This document shows, piece after piece, positions 16,262 through 25,456 of a DNA stretch of 57,418 nt; the first letter of the stretch is position 1; each line of letters begins with the position of its first letter. The stretch lies in NCBI GenBank assembly GCA_018821925.1, contig JAHJLF010000081.1:1-57418 (forward strand), read 5' to 3'. The translations under genes were made by a program, and so were the position numbers. The notes beneath the pieces were generated by a model. The model did no database searches. It saw only the letters and a list, made by a program, of their open reading frames with translations, and had not been told where the DNA came from. The DNA comes from Candidatus Edwardsbacteria bacterium (GTDB lineage Bacteria > Edwardsbacteria > AC1 > EtOH8).

Positions 16262-17095
16262 TTATTTTACGGTAAAGTATCCTACCTTTTGCACCACTTC
16301 CTGGCCCTCGGGAGAAAGCACCCAATCGACAATCTTCTTGATCTCACCGCTGGGCTTGCCCTGCAGGTACCAGTAAAGATTCCTAGCCAGGGGATACTGG
16401 CCGCTCTTGACGGTTTCGGTGTTAGGCTTGAAAGACCCCTTGGCTGTCTTTATGGCCAATTCCTTAACCCCCTTGGCGTAGGCTGCGCCGCCGTATCCGA
16501 TCCCGAACTTATCCTTTGCCACGGCGTTGACCACAGCCGCGGTGCCCGGCAGAGACTGCATGCTGGATGTATAGTCGGCGTTATTCATGGCCTTTTCCCG
16601 GAAGAACACATAGGTGCCGGAGCTGTTCTCACGGCCGTAGACGATGATCTTGGCATCCGGCCCGCCTACCTGCGACCAGTTGGTGGTCTTGCCGGTGTAG
16701 ATACCGCTGATCTGGTCCAGGGTCAGTTCATTAACCGGGTTGTTCTCGTTGATATACAATGTCACCCCGTCCTTGGCCACTGCAATTTCGTAACCGCTGC
16801 TGAAATAACGGTCGCGCAGTTTCTTCTTTTCGGAATCTTTCATGCTGCGGGAGGCCTGGCAGATGTCGGTGGAGCCGTTGATCAGCGCCGCAATGCCCAC
16901 ACCCGAACCGCCTCCGGTGACCTGAAGGACCACCCCCGGGTTCTTCTGCATGTACAGTTCGGCCCATCTCTGGCCCAGCATCAACAGGGTATCGGAGCCC
17001 TTGAGGGTGATGGCTTTCCCGGCCATGACAAAAGTACAGGTAAGGATGACCACCAGCGCCAGTGACGCCCAAAATACTATGGTCTTGAATTTCAT
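16262..17095 (-). CDS. pstS: periplasmic phosphate-binding protein PstS
   Basis: A 277-residue substrate-binding protein. A signal peptide spans residues 1 to about 26 (cleavage near VMAG/KA). The phosphate-binding loops are recognisable: LKGSDT near the mature N-terminus, TGGGSGVGIAALINGSTDIC, and RENSSGTYVFFREK. It delivers phosphate to PstCA. There is no lipobox cysteine, so it is probably soluble in the periplasm, which fits a cell with an outer membrane. It follows the porin gene by 28 bp. Confidence 0.93.
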   Translation of the reverse strand: MKFKTIVFWASLALVVILTCTFVMAGKAITLKGSDTLLMLGQRWAELYMQKNPGVVLQVTGGGSGVGIAALINGSTDICQASRSMKDSEKKKLRDRYFSSGYEIAVAKDGVTLYINENNPVNELTLDQISGIYTGKTTNWSQVGGPDAKIIVYGRENSSGTYVFFREKAMNNADYTSSMQSLPGTAAVVNAVAKDKFGIGYGGAAYAKGVKELAIKTAKGSFKPNTETVKSGQYPLARNLYWYLQGKPSGEIKKIVDWVLSPEGQEVVQKVGYFTVK

Positions 17096-17123
17096 CTAAA
17101 TATCTCCTTTAATTAAATATTGC

Positions 17124-18434
17124 TTAGAATTTGATCTGCATCTGCATGGTGATTTTGTCATCCTGGTAGGTGTTGTACTTGGGATGCAGTCCCAGGGCCA
17201 TGTCGGTATGATATAGGGTGCGGTCCAAAGCCAGGGTCAGCCGGACGGCATCGTCCCACCAGTAGTTCACCGCCGCCGAGAGGTTGGAGGTCTGGTCAAA
17301 GGTGAGGTCGTTGGCGGTGCAGACATACTTGGTGGTGTCGGAGGAGGTATTGGGATCATAGCTGTCGACCCTCAATGCCACGCCCAGTTTATTGCCGATG
17401 TTCTGGACCAGCATGGCGTAATATCCCAGAACTTCCTTTGTCTGGGAGACGCCCTTGATGGCCTCGGCCAACACTGCCGTGCCTCCAATGGGCAGGAACT
17501 GGTTGTACAGCTCGAAGGAGCCGCCCATCCGGTTCTTGTAGAAGTTATCCGAGGCGGCCGAGGTCTTTTCGAATCCCTCGTAATAGGAGCCGGTCAGGGC
17601 CACCATGCCGAAATCGTACTTGACCCGGCCGATGAAATCCTTGGGCTTGGTGGGATCGTTCCAGGTAAAGACCGAGTTGTCTATGCCATAGCCATTGTAG
17701 ACGCCCAGATCAACGCTCATGTTCTTGATAGGAGCAAAATTGAGTTTGACCCCGCGGTCCCGCTCGCCCTTGAACAGCTTGTTGGACATGACGCTTCTCT
17801 CAGGCACCTCGCGCACCGAGGAGGACCTTTCGATCTCCACCCCGAACGGCCAGTTCATCTGGCCCATGGTCAGACTGAAGCCCATAGGAGACCAGGGCTC
17901 TTTTAGAGTGATCCAGGCTTCTTTGAGAGAAACCGTATTCTTGGAAAAGTCGGGATAGATGCAATACTGCGAAGTGGATGTTGGAGTATAGACGAATTTT
18001 ATCCGGCCGCGGCGAACGTAGAACCAGCTGGAATCGGCCCCTTTATCCAGCGAATTAGCGGCGCTATCGATCTTGTCGTGGTTGATATACTCGAACCGGG
18101 TCTGGATATAGCCGGATATTTTGAGTTTCTTAAGTCCGCCGATATCGCTTTCGGCGGTCAGCATTCTCTCCTCCATTCCGGCCAGCTTGTCGTGGGCAGC
18201 CGAGACCTTTTCCTCGACAGCCTGAACCGGGGTTTGTTCCTGTTTGTTAAGTTGATCCTTGGCGGCATTTAATTCCTGGCCCAGCAAATTTACCTGCGAT
18301 GTCAGGGCCTCCATTTTCTGCTGAAGGTTTACTACTGCAGTGTCTGGCTTCGCGGTTCTCGATCTCTGGGCAAATGCTGTCTGGCAGACCATCACTATTG
18401 CCAGACTGGTTACAATTACCTTTACCTTGCTCAT
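17124..18434 (-). CDS. outer-membrane porin, phosphate-selective (OprP/OprO) type
   Basis: A 436-residue beta-barrel protein with a Sec signal ending AFA/Q at residue 22. A coiled-coil stretch spans about residues 35-95, and a barrel ends in MQMQIKF with the C-terminal aromatic residue needed for BAM assembly. Features such as WFYVRRGRIKF, KEAWITL and GQMNWPFGVEIERSS match the Porin_O_P family. As first gene of the pst operon, behind a Pho-box promoter, it probably lets phosphate cross the outer membrane. AAGGAG lies 6 nt upstream of the ATG. The N-terminal coiled coil may bind peptidoglycan or trimerise. Confidence 0.85.
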   Translation of the reverse strand: MSKVKVIVTSLAIVMVCQTAFAQRSRTAKPDTAVVNLQQKMEALTSQVNLLGQELNAAKDQLNKQEQTPVQAVEEKVSAAHDKLAGMEERMLTAESDIGGLKKLKISGYIQTRFEYINHDKIDSAANSLDKGADSSWFYVRRGRIKFVYTPTSTSQYCIYPDFSKNTVSLKEAWITLKEPWSPMGFSLTMGQMNWPFGVEIERSSSVREVPERSVMSNKLFKGERDRGVKLNFAPIKNMSVDLGVYNGYGIDNSVFTWNDPTKPKDFIGRVKYDFGMVALTGSYYEGFEKTSAASDNFYKNRMGGSFELYNQFLPIGGTAVLAEAIKGVSQTKEVLGYYAMLVQNIGNKLGVALRVDSYDPNTSSDTTKYVCTANDLTFDQTSNLSAAVNYWWDDAVRLTLALDRTLYHTDMALGLHPKYNTYQDDKITMQMQIKF

Positions 18435-18471
18435 TTCTACTCCTTGTGTTTATTTAATTTTGATTTTTGCA

Positions 18472-18525
18472 ATTATACATTTCGGGCGTTACGAATAAAT
18501 TGCGTCAAAATTAAAAATGTGTTAA
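18472..18525 (-). promoter_or_regulatory. Pho-box array and promoter of the porin-pst operon
   Basis: On the minus strand four repeat units, TTAAC, TTAAT, GCAAT and GTAAC, start exactly 11 bp apart (+-strand positions 18521, 18510, 18499, 18488). After the last unit there are 10 bp and then TATAAT (18477-18472). No -35 box is needed because the array occupies that place, the classic layout of PhoB/PhoP-activated promoters. The first unit overlaps the stop codon of the PHP gene. Confidence 0.75.
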
Positions 18526-19232
18526 CTTGCCGCCATCTGATCGATCGCCCCTCCTTTAGGTCCGTACAGGGCCATTTTGCCCCACAGGTATTTCATAAGA
18601 AAGTCCCATAATGCCTTGCCGGCCGATCTGCCGCTTTTGGCCTGCACCGCCTTGTTCCTGATGGCTGAATACAGCATGGCTGATCCTCTTCCCGGGAAAA
18701 CCGTATATCCCTGGCCGATGGCTTCCGGAGTGTGAGCATCGGAACCTCCCACACCTGCCAGCCTGAGCTTGGTGTTGAGTTTTTGCGTGAAGGCATTGCT
18801 AAAACCTTCAGTGGGGGAGCCGTTAACCGTCTCTATGGCGTCAAACTGTAGGCTTTCCACCAGAGATCCCACCCCGCCGCACTTGAACAGCTTAAGCCAT
18901 ACTGAAAAGGGATGAACCGCCACCGCCAGGCCTCCTTGCCGGTGTATCTCATCTACCGTGGCCTCGGCGGTTAATAGCGGCCGGATCCTGTCTTTTAAAA
19001 ACAGGCCCACCACATGGCCGTCCGAAGTGGTTATTTCCTCCCCTATTATCACGTCAATATTAAGCCCCCATCTTCCCGCCAGCTCTTGGGCTTTAACGGC
19101 TCCCTCTATTTCGTTATGATCGGTAATAGCAATAGTACCCAACCCTGCGGAGATTGACTTTCGCAGCACCTCTTCAACGGTTCCTGAGCCATCCGAATAG
19201 ACTGTATGGATATGTAAATCTGCTTTGCCCAT
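18522..19232 (-). CDS. PHP-domain phosphoesterase
   Basis: A 236-residue protein of the PHP family, which uses a trinuclear metal site to hydrolyse phosphoesters. The motifs appear in order: DLHIHT (residues 5-10), TDHN (38-41), GEEITTSDGH near 65-74, AVHPF and GSDAH. The last 40 residues form a separate helical tail. Substrate may be a nucleotide or small phosphate ester. It lies between the two Pho-controlled promoters, divergent from phoB, so phosphate scavenging is a reasonable guess. Confidence 0.8.
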   Translation of the reverse strand: MGKADLHIHTVYSDGSGTVEEVLRKSISAGLGTIAITDHNEIEGAVKAQELAGRWGLNIDVIIGEEITTSDGHVVGLFLKDRIRPLLTAEATVDEIHRQGGLAVAVHPFSVWLKLFKCGGVGSLVESLQFDAIETVNGSPTEGFSNAFTQKLNTKLRLAGVGGSDAHTPEAIGQGYTVFPGRGSAMLYSAIRNKAVQAKSGRSAGKALWDFLMKYLWGKMALYGPKGGAIDQMAAS

Positions 19233-19295
19233 ATACTCTTTTTTAAATTCTGTCTAAATATAACCTTCTGCAGTTATGAAATGATTACAGTAATG

Positions 19296-19371
19296 TTAAA
19301 TTCATATTAAATATGATTTAACCCGGAATTAACAATTTCTTAACCCTTTTTCTCTTTACTTTATATATAAT
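19296..19371 (+). promoter_or_regulatory. Pho-box array and promoter of phoB-phoR
   Basis: Five direct repeats TTAAA, TTAAA, TTAAC, TTAAC, TTAAC start at 19296, 19307, 19318, 19329 and 19340, an exact 11-bp period. A TATAAT -10 box lies at 19366-19371, with no good -35. The array is a strong candidate for autoregulation by the response regulator that begins at 19413. Confidence 0.75.
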
Positions 19372-19412
19372 TTCAACTATTATCTAATTGAATATATGGA
19401 GATACTGAAGAT

Positions 19413-20099
19413 ATGCCCAAGAAGATATATATTGTGGAAGACGAAAAGGATATAGCCGATATCATCAGGCATTATCTAAAGAATGCCGGATACACAATGG
19501 AAGAATTCGATGACGGAGAAAAGGCTCTGCGCCGTATACATGTTTCGGTCCCGGATCTTTTGCTGCTGGACCTGATGCTGCCTGGCATGGATGGCTTGGA
19601 GCTTTGCCGCCTGCTGAGATCGGAACCGGCCACTAAAAAACTGCCCATCATAATGCTTACGGCCAAGGGCGAGGAGACCGACAAGATCGTCGGCCTGGAG
19701 ATGGGCGCCGATGATTATATAACCAAGCCATTCAGTCCTAAGGAACTGGTGGCCCGGGTCAAGGCTCTTTTCCGCCGCAACCAGCCGGATGTGGAAGCGG
19801 CAAAGAACATTCAATACGGTAAGCTTTTCCTTGATGTCGAGACCCATACCGTATCCATCAATAACAAAGAACTGACGCTTACCGCCAAGGAGTTTGCCCT
19901 GCTGGAATATCTGCTGAAACGTAAGGGCAAGCTGGTGTCGCGTGACAACATACTCGATGCGGTTTGGGGCATGGACTATTACGGTGGTAACCGCACCATT
20001 GACGTCCACATCCGCCATCTGCGGGAAAAGATACCCCTTTTAAAGACCTCCCTGGTCACCGTAAAATCATTCGGTTATAAATTGAAGGACGAAAAATAA
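19413..20099 (+). CDS. phoB: phosphate-regulon response regulator PhoB/PhoP type
   Basis: A 228-residue OmpR-family regulator. The receiver domain has the acidic pair ED at residues 9-10, phospho-acceptor Asp53, Thr83 and Lys105 (ITKPFSP). The C-terminal winged helix includes ELTLTAKEFALLEYLL and GNRTIDVHIRHLREK. It is assigned to phosphate control from its place beside the pst operon and the 11-bp repeat arrays at both promoters. Its stop overlaps the kinase start by 1 nt (TAATG). Confidence 0.9.
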   Translation: MPKKIYIVEDEKDIADIIRHYLKNAGYTMEEFDDGEKALRRIHVSVPDLLLLDLMLPGMDGLELCRLLRSEPATKKLPIIMLTAKGEETDKIVGLEMGADDYITKPFSPKELVARVKALFRRNQPDVEAAKNIQYGKLFLDVETHTVSINNKELTLTAKEFALLEYLLKRKGKLVSRDNILDAVWGMDYYGGNRTIDVHIRHLREKIPLLKTSLVTVKSFGYKLKDEK

Positions 20100-21847
20100 T
20101 GGCCAAAAGCCTTAAATCCAGGCTGCTTTCTATCACCCTGCTGACCATCATCTGCATGATAGGCTTGCTGAGTATTTATCTTTCAGCGGTCAGCCGCCAT
20201 TACCTGCTTAACATAACCATCAAGGGAATGGAACCTCTGGCCAGACTGACTGCGGAGAACATCTCCAAATCAATGACCGGTCCGTCCCCTGTTCATCTGG
20301 ATTCGCTGGCCGACGGTTTTTCTAAAATCATAGGTTATCGCATAACCATCATAGATGCTACCGGCAAGGTCTGGGGAGACTCCGACGAAGACGGTGCGAA
20401 CCTGGCCGCAATGGACAATCACCTGGGCCGCCCTGAAATACGAAACGCTTCCCGAACCGGAAGCGGACATTCATTGCGCTACAGCCAAACGCTTAAAAAG
20501 GAACTGATCTATCTGGCGGTACCAGTCATTGTCCGGGGTATTCCTTGGGGTTATTGCCGCATTGCCTGGCCGTTCACCGATTTCGCCGCCTACCGCTGGC
20601 ACCTGTTCTTTTCATTGATAACCGGGTTCCTCATGGCCGCCGCCCTTTTGATCTTCATTTATAACGCCTACTGGAACGCCGTCATCAAATCGATAAAAAA
20701 ACTGGAAGAGGCTGTGGCCCGGATAAGCGGCGGGGATCTTTCCGCCCGGGCTCCTACCAACCAGAGCAGCGCGGAATTGAATTCTATCGCCGACTCGCTA
20801 AATAAATTGGCCCAATCATGGGAGCAGACTCTGTCCGACCGTGACGGACAAAGACTCCGCCTTTCAACGGTCATGCAAAGCATGTCCGAGGGAGTGCTGG
20901 TGATTGACAATCGCCAGAGGATAACGATGATAAACACTCCGGCCTGCCGTATGTTCGATTTAGAACATTCCGGTTGCCCGGGCAAACTTCTCATTGAGGT
21001 CATTCGCCATCCGGAAATAGAAGAATGGTCTCGAAATTGTTCCTCGGGCCTCGAATTTACGGTCGGCAATAAGAGCTACCTGGCTCATGGATCACCCTTA
21101 GAAAACGGAAAGAAAGAATCGGACATAGTTATCGTCATTACCGATATCACGGATTACAAAAGACTAGAGAACGTCCGTAAGGATTTTGTGGCCAATGTTT
21201 CCCACGAACTGAAAACACCGCTGTCGGCCATAATTGGTTACAGCCAAGCTCTCCATGAAGGCAATTACCAGAATACGGAACAAATGAATGATTTCCTGGA
21301 AAGGATACACCGGCAGTCGGAACGCATGAACCGGATAGTAAACGACCTTTTGGCCCTGTCGGCGTTGGAAACCGGAAGTTACCAGATCAACCTCAGGCCG
21401 GTTCCGCTGAGGGAACTGTTACAACGAGCAGTAGAAAACATCCAACAGCAGGCCGACCAGAAGGAACAGGTCATGTCAGTAAAGAATATCCCCGATATTC
21501 TTCAAATAAAGGCAGACGAAGTCAAAATGGTACAGGCACTGACCAACCTATTGGACAATGCTTCAAAATATACACCCGAGAAAGGAAGAATTGAGATCTC
21601 GGTCGAATCCAGCGAAAACAGCATTAGGATAAAGATATCAGACAACGGAAGCGGTATATCCTCCGAGCACCTCCCCCGCATTTTCGAAAGATTTTACAGA
21701 GTTGATAAGGGGCGATCCCGCGAATTAGGGGGAACCGGTTTGGGATTGGCTATCGTCAAACATATCGCAGAAATGCACGGAGGGAAGATGGGGGTAGAAA
21801 GTGTTTTGGGGAAAGGAAGTACGTTCTGGATGGAATTGCCGGTATAA
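20099..21847 (+). CDS. phoR: phosphate-regulon sensor histidine kinase PhoR type
   Basis: A 582-residue membrane kinase. Membrane segments lie at about residues 10-32 and 168-190, enclosing a 135-residue periplasmic sensor domain. A HAMP linker (about 190-245) and a PAS domain (about 255-350) come next. The HisKA domain has His369 in VSHELKTP, and the ATPase boxes are NLLDNASKYTP, DNGSGIS and GGTGLGLAIVKH. The larger extracytoplasmic domain makes it like Gram-positive PhoR rather than the short E. coli form. It would phosphorylate the upstream regulator when phosphate is low. Confidence 0.9.
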   Translation: MAKSLKSRLLSITLLTIICMIGLLSIYLSAVSRHYLLNITIKGMEPLARLTAENISKSMTGPSPVHLDSLADGFSKIIGYRITIIDATGKVWGDSDEDGANLAAMDNHLGRPEIRNASRTGSGHSLRYSQTLKKELIYLAVPVIVRGIPWGYCRIAWPFTDFAAYRWHLFFSLITGFLMAAALLIFIYNAYWNAVIKSIKKLEEAVARISGGDLSARAPTNQSSAELNSIADSLNKLAQSWEQTLSDRDGQRLRLSTVMQSMSEGVLVIDNRQRITMINTPACRMFDLEHSGCPGKLLIEVIRHPEIEEWSRNCSSGLEFTVGNKSYLAHGSPLENGKKESDIVIVITDITDYKRLENVRKDFVANVSHELKTPLSAIIGYSQALHEGNYQNTEQMNDFLERIHRQSERMNRIVNDLLALSALETGSYQINLRPVPLRELLQRAVENIQQQADQKEQVMSVKNIPDILQIKADEVKMVQALTNLLDNASKYTPEKGRIEISVESSENSIRIKISDNGSGISSEHLPRIFERFYRVDKGRSRELGGTGLGLAIVKHIAEMHGGKMGVESVLGKGSTFWMELPV

Positions 21848-21880
21848 TAAAGAATATTTGGAAGAACCATGAAAACTAAA

Positions 21881-21912
21881 ACAGCCCCACCTCCTTTAAG
21901 AGATGGGGCTGT
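21881..21912 (-). terminator. terminator hairpin, T-run on the minus strand
   Basis: Arms ACAGCCCCA and TGGGGCTGT, followed on the minus strand by TTTTAGTTTTC. It is placed to end a leftward transcript that no longer has an intact gene. It may also slow transcription coming out of phoR. Confidence 0.5.
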
Positions 21913-21933
21913 GAGCAGGGGAGTGGGGTAAAC

Positions 21934-22029
21934 TTAGTTTTCCGTTAATTGAATAATACTCCGTTGCCGAAGGTCTGGAATGTAGATATATCCTTGGTAT
22001 TCATAGATCGCGGTTCGGACTTTGTCCAC
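21934..22029 (-). pseudogene. possible leftover 3' end of a gene
   Basis: A 31-codon open stretch beginning with GTG translates to a protein-like sequence (DKVRTAIYEYQGYIYIPDL, RQRSIIQLTEN). A stop lies just upstream in frame, and there is no ribosome-binding site. It sits between two terminators. It looks like the remaining tail of a deleted or decayed gene, perhaps a beta-propeller-like protein. The call rests on amino-acid composition alone. Confidence 0.25.
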
Positions 22030-22064
22030 TACGGTCAGTCAGTATACTAAGTCCTAACCGAATG

Positions 22065-22095
22065 AAAAGAGGTAACCTTTAAGGTTACCTCTTTT
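22065..22095. terminator. terminator of the MFS gene
   Basis: Perfect 13-bp inverted repeat AAAAGAGGTAACC / GGTTACCTCTTTT with a 5-nt loop; T-rich ends on both strands. It lies 33 bp after the leftward MFS stop. Confidence 0.8.
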
Positions 22096-22127
22096 CTATT
22101 GGATCACCGTGTTTAATATAACTGAAT

Positions 22128-23339
22128 TTAAACACTTTTCAGGTCGCGGCCGAATGCCCAGAAGTACAATGTCCCCAGCAGGCCAAACCCGGTTGCCGTC
22201 AGCAGATTGGCAGCCGGGGATATTTGCCAAAGGAACGCCCCGCCGAAGGCCGCCAGGGACACGATCACATCCCGCACCAGATAGTATAACCCGAACATCC
22301 CGGCCTTCTTGTCCTCGGGCGCCAGGTCCATGATCAGTGCTTTCCGGGTGGGCTCTCCGAACTCCTTAAGGCCCCGGATGACGAACGCCAGCACCATCAT
22401 CGGGAATGAGTGCGAAAACAGCAGGAACAGTGGAAACACCGTGAAATTGAAAAAAGTGATCAATACAAAGGGCTTCTTGGTGGACTTGTCGGCCAGATAG
22501 GCCACTGGAATATATACCAGCATGGCGACCACCATTTCGATGGCCGTCAGCATTCCGAACTGGAAGGCAGAAATAGTGTTGTTCTTAAGGCACCAAACCA
22601 CCACGAAGGCGTAGGGTATCTGCTCGGCGTAACGGATCAGGATGTCCGAAACCAGCAACCGTTTAAGGTCCGCGCCCATGAACCGCCACAGTTTGAACGG
22701 GTTTTTCTCGGCTGACCCCTGGATGGGTTTATCATCATCTATCATCACCTGCTGAACAAATAATGACACCAGACCCAACACAAATGCGGCCACGAATGCC
22801 ATCCGCACGCCGGTCTTTTCGCCATAGATGCCTATCAAAGCTCCGCCGATCAATGGCCCCAGCGCCATCGGTATCCTCCGCACCAACGAATGCATGGAAA
22901 CGCCCATGGTACGTTTGTTCTGGGGCAATGCCTTGGAGACCAGGCCCATGATCGCCGGAAGTGAAATGGCGGTCCAGGACAGGAAGAATACCGCACCCGC
23001 GAAAACTGCCGGCCAATAAGGGAATATGATGACGATGGCGTAGCCGAACAGGGCGATCAGGTTGAATACCAGAAGGGCTTTCTTATGTCCCAGCCGGTCC
23101 GACAAATACCCGCCGGGGAAAGAGTATAACGCCGAAAACAGATTGTCCATTCCGTTGAGAAAGCCCACCGACAGGAATCCGCCGCCCAGCGCCAGCAGAT
23201 AGATCGGCAGGAAGCGCTCGGCCATCTTCTCCCCCAGTCCCACTAAGATCACCATGGACATAAGGGCCACCATCGACTTCTTCAGGCCCAGGAACTCGAT
23301 GGCTTTATTACGCCACGAATTTTCCTTGGAATTGGTCAT
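22128..23339 (-). CDS. MFS transporter
   Basis: A 403-residue major-facilitator protein with about twelve hydrophobic segments. The loop 2-3 signature appears as GGYLSDRLGHKKAL, and a matching half signature AYLADKSTKKP sits in the second half. GLKEFGEPTRKALIMDLAPEDKKAGMFG resembles drug/metal efflux subfamilies. Its start overlaps the upstream ChrB-domain gene by 4 nt (ATGA). The pairing suggests export related to chromate or another oxyanion, but the substrate is not shown by sequence. Confidence 0.85.
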   Translation of the reverse strand: MTNSKENSWRNKAIEFLGLKKSMVALMSMVILVGLGEKMAERFLPIYLLALGGGFLSVGFLNGMDNLFSALYSFPGGYLSDRLGHKKALLVFNLIALFGYAIVIIFPYWPAVFAGAVFFLSWTAISLPAIMGLVSKALPQNKRTMGVSMHSLVRRIPMALGPLIGGALIGIYGEKTGVRMAFVAAFVLGLVSLFVQQVMIDDDKPIQGSAEKNPFKLWRFMGADLKRLLVSDILIRYAEQIPYAFVVVWCLKNNTISAFQFGMLTAIEMVVAMLVYIPVAYLADKSTKKPFVLITFFNFTVFPLFLLFSHSFPMMVLAFVIRGLKEFGEPTRKALIMDLAPEDKKAGMFGLYYLVRDVIVSLAAFGGAFLWQISPAANLLTATGFGLLGTLYFWAFGRDLKSV

Positions 23340-23764
23340 TTCGGGGCCTGCAGACGGAAATAGTTATAGAGCGCATCATAAACTTGGAACTGTTGTTCGA
23401 TATTCTTATGGTCATCGGAATACAATAATGAATACCCCTGAGCAATGGCTTCCAGTCCAGAGGCGAAAGGATTCTTGTCCATGGCACCGGTATCGGCGGC
23501 GTTGACCACGTCCGCCAGTTTCAAAAGAGCCGGATCCTTGAGGTTGTATTTATTTACTATCGACACGAAACTGCAATGACCGTCCTGATGTCCCAACTCG
23601 ACGCCCGGCGCATCGAACGGTATGGCATTAAGCCGTTTGGCCTCTGCGTCAACCAAGTCCTTGGCGACGAAAACGAACTCCGCCCCGGCATCTACGAACC
23701 GCTTGATAAGCCAGGGGCAGGCCACGCGGTCAACATGAACATGGGCACGGGTTATCCATTTCAT
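23336..23764 (-). CDS. ChrB C-terminal-domain (chromate resistance) protein
   Basis: A 142-residue stand-alone Chrome_Resist domain. It begins MKWITRAHVHVDRVACPWLI and continues FDAPGVELGHQDGHCSF, both family hallmarks. In ChrB this domain accompanies an N-terminal regulator domain, which is missing here. The ATG at 23764 has AAGGAG 7 nt upstream; a longer reading of 12 residues lacks one. It is coupled to an MFS transporter rather than to ChrA. Whether it senses chromate is unknown. Confidence 0.8.
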   Translation of the reverse strand: MKWITRAHVHVDRVACPWLIKRFVDAGAEFVFVAKDLVDAEAKRLNAIPFDAPGVELGHQDGHCSFVSIVNKYNLKDPALLKLADVVNAADTGAMDKNPFASGLEAIAQGYSLLYSDDHKNIEQQFQVYDALYNYFRLQAPK

Positions 23765-23898
23765 ACTAAACTCCTTATTGTTTAAATTACTCGTGGGCAA
23801 ATTGTAAGCGATAATGAAAGCAATTACAAGTAGGCTCTACAAGTGTTGATAGAGTATTAGGATTTTAATTCAGCCCGTATATAATGTACGTACTGAAT

Positions 23899-23936
23899 AA
23901 AAGAGAGGCAACCTCAAAGGTTACCTCTCTTTTTTA
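23899..23936 (-). terminator. catalase terminator
   Basis: Inverted repeat AAAGAGAGGCAACCT / AGGTTACCTCTCTTT with one mismatch and T-rich flanks, 14 bp downstream of the catalase stop. Its core is much like the hairpin at 22065. Confidence 0.75.
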
Positions 23937-23949
23937 ACAACGAGTTTTC

Positions 23950-25380
23950 CTACTTGCCACCCAATGCTTTTCGCACCCCCTCGGCATACGCCGGATCAGC
24001 TTTCTGGAAATGCCCCAGTTGCCGTTCAATGATCTCCTTGGGAACATCCTTTATTGACCCGGCGATCGCCGCATGCAGCCGGTTTCGCTCGGCCTGCGGC
24101 ATCAGCCGGTAGAGGTTGCCTGCCTGGGTGTAGTCGTCGTTGCCGACATGATGGTCATATCGGTCGGCATCCCCGCTGATGCGCAGCGGCGGTTCTTTGA
24201 ACCGGGGATCCTCGATCGGACCGCCGAAGCTATTGGGTTCGTAGTTGACCGCGCCGCCGCTGTTGCCGTCGAACCGCATCCGGCCGTCCCGGTAATAGTT
24301 GTTGACCTGGTTTCTGGGCTTGTTGACGGAAAGGCTCTCGTAGTTGACCCCTATCCGGTATCGCTGGGCATCGGCGTAGGATAAGATCCGCATCTGCAAC
24401 ACCTTGTCCGGACTATGACCGATGCCCGGCACCACGTTTTTAGGCCCGAATGCCGCCTGCTCAACCTCGGCGAAATAATTCTCCGGGTTCCTGTTCAGCT
24501 CCATGATGCCGACGTCGATCATCGGATATTCCTTATGGGGCCAAACCTTGGTGAGATCGAAAGGATTGTACGACGTTTTTTCGGCGTCGGTCTCGGGCAT
24601 GATCTGGACCTGCATCTTCCAGCGGGGAAATTCACCCCTGGCGATCGATTCGAACAGATCCCGCTGGTTGCTTTCCCGGTCCTCGCCTACCAACTTGGCG
24701 GCCTGCTCGTCGGTAAGGCACTGGATGCCCTGCATCGTCTTGAAATGGAACTTCACCCAAAACCGCTCGCCCTTGTCATTGAACAGACTGAACGTGTGAC
24801 AGCCGTAACCATTCATGTGCCGAAAGCTTTTCGGGATGCCGCGGTCCGAGAAGAGGATGGTCACCTGGTGCACCGACTCCGGTGACAGCGCCCAGAAATC
24901 CCAGGCGGCGGTGGCGCTGCGGAGATTGGTCTTAGGATCGCGCTTCTGGGTATGGATAAAGTCCGGGAACTTGTAGGGATCGCGGATGAAGAATACCGGA
25001 GTGTTGTTTCCCACCAGATCCCAGTTTCCCTCCTCGGTGTAGAATTTCAGTGCGAACCCCCGGACGTCGCGCTCGGCATCGGCCGCCCCACGCTCTCCGG
25101 CCACCGTAGAGAACCGCTGAAAATACTCTGTTTTGACGCCGGGCTTGAAGACGGCGGCCTTGGTGTATTTGGTGATGTCGCCGGTTATGGTCAAGGTGCC
25201 ATAGGCGCCCGAACCCTTGGCGTGAACCACCCGTTCCGGAATGCGCTCCCGGTTGAAGTGGGCGTGTTTCTCGAACAGTTGCCAGTCCTGCACCAGCAGC
25301 GGGCCGCGCGGTCCAGCGGTCAACGAGTTTTGATTATCGCTGACAGATATCCCGGCGTCGGTGGTAAGTTTTTTCTTCAT
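23950..25380 (-). CDS. katA: monofunctional heme catalase (small-subunit, clade 3 type)
   Basis: A 476-residue catalase that breaks hydrogen peroxide into water and oxygen. The distal His is His53 in [12 protein letters not shown] and the distal Asn is in VGNNTPVFF (about residue 126). The heme-ligand Tyr is in [14 protein letters not shown] near residue 335. The C-terminal catalase immune-responsive region (GNLYRLM... IKDVPKEI) is present. The ATG at 25380 has AAGGAG close upstream; a 22-residue upstream extension lacks support. It implies exposure to oxygen despite ferredoxin-dependent enzymes elsewhere in the window. Confidence 0.95.
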   Translation of the reverse strand: MKKKLTTDAGISVSDNQNSLTAGPRGPLLVQDWQLFEKHAHFNRERIPERVVHAKGSGAYGTLTITGDITKYTKAAVFKPGVKTEYFQRFSTVAGERGAADAERDVRGFALKFYTEEGNWDLVGNNTPVFFIRDPYKFPDFIHTQKRDPKTNLRSATAAWDFWALSPESVHQVTILFSDRGIPKSFRHMNGYGCHTFSLFNDKGERFWVKFHFKTMQGIQCLTDEQAAKLVGEDRESNQRDLFESIARGEFPRWKMQVQIMPETDAEKTSYNPFDLTKVWPHKEYPMIDVGIMELNRNPENYFAEVEQAAFGPKNVVPGIGHSPDKVLQMRILSYADAQRYRIGVNYESLSVNKPRNQVNNYYRDGRMRFDGNSGGAVNYEPNSFGGPIEDPRFKEPPLRISGDADRYDHHVGNDDYTQAGNLYRLMPQAERNRLHAAIAGSIKDVPKEIIERQLGHFQKADPAYAEGVRKALGGK

Positions 25381-25456
25381 TGGCCCCTCCTTGACTGTTT
25401 TGTTTGATGGTACTAACTTTTTTACCCCGGAATGTCTTTGCCCCATTAGAAATAAG

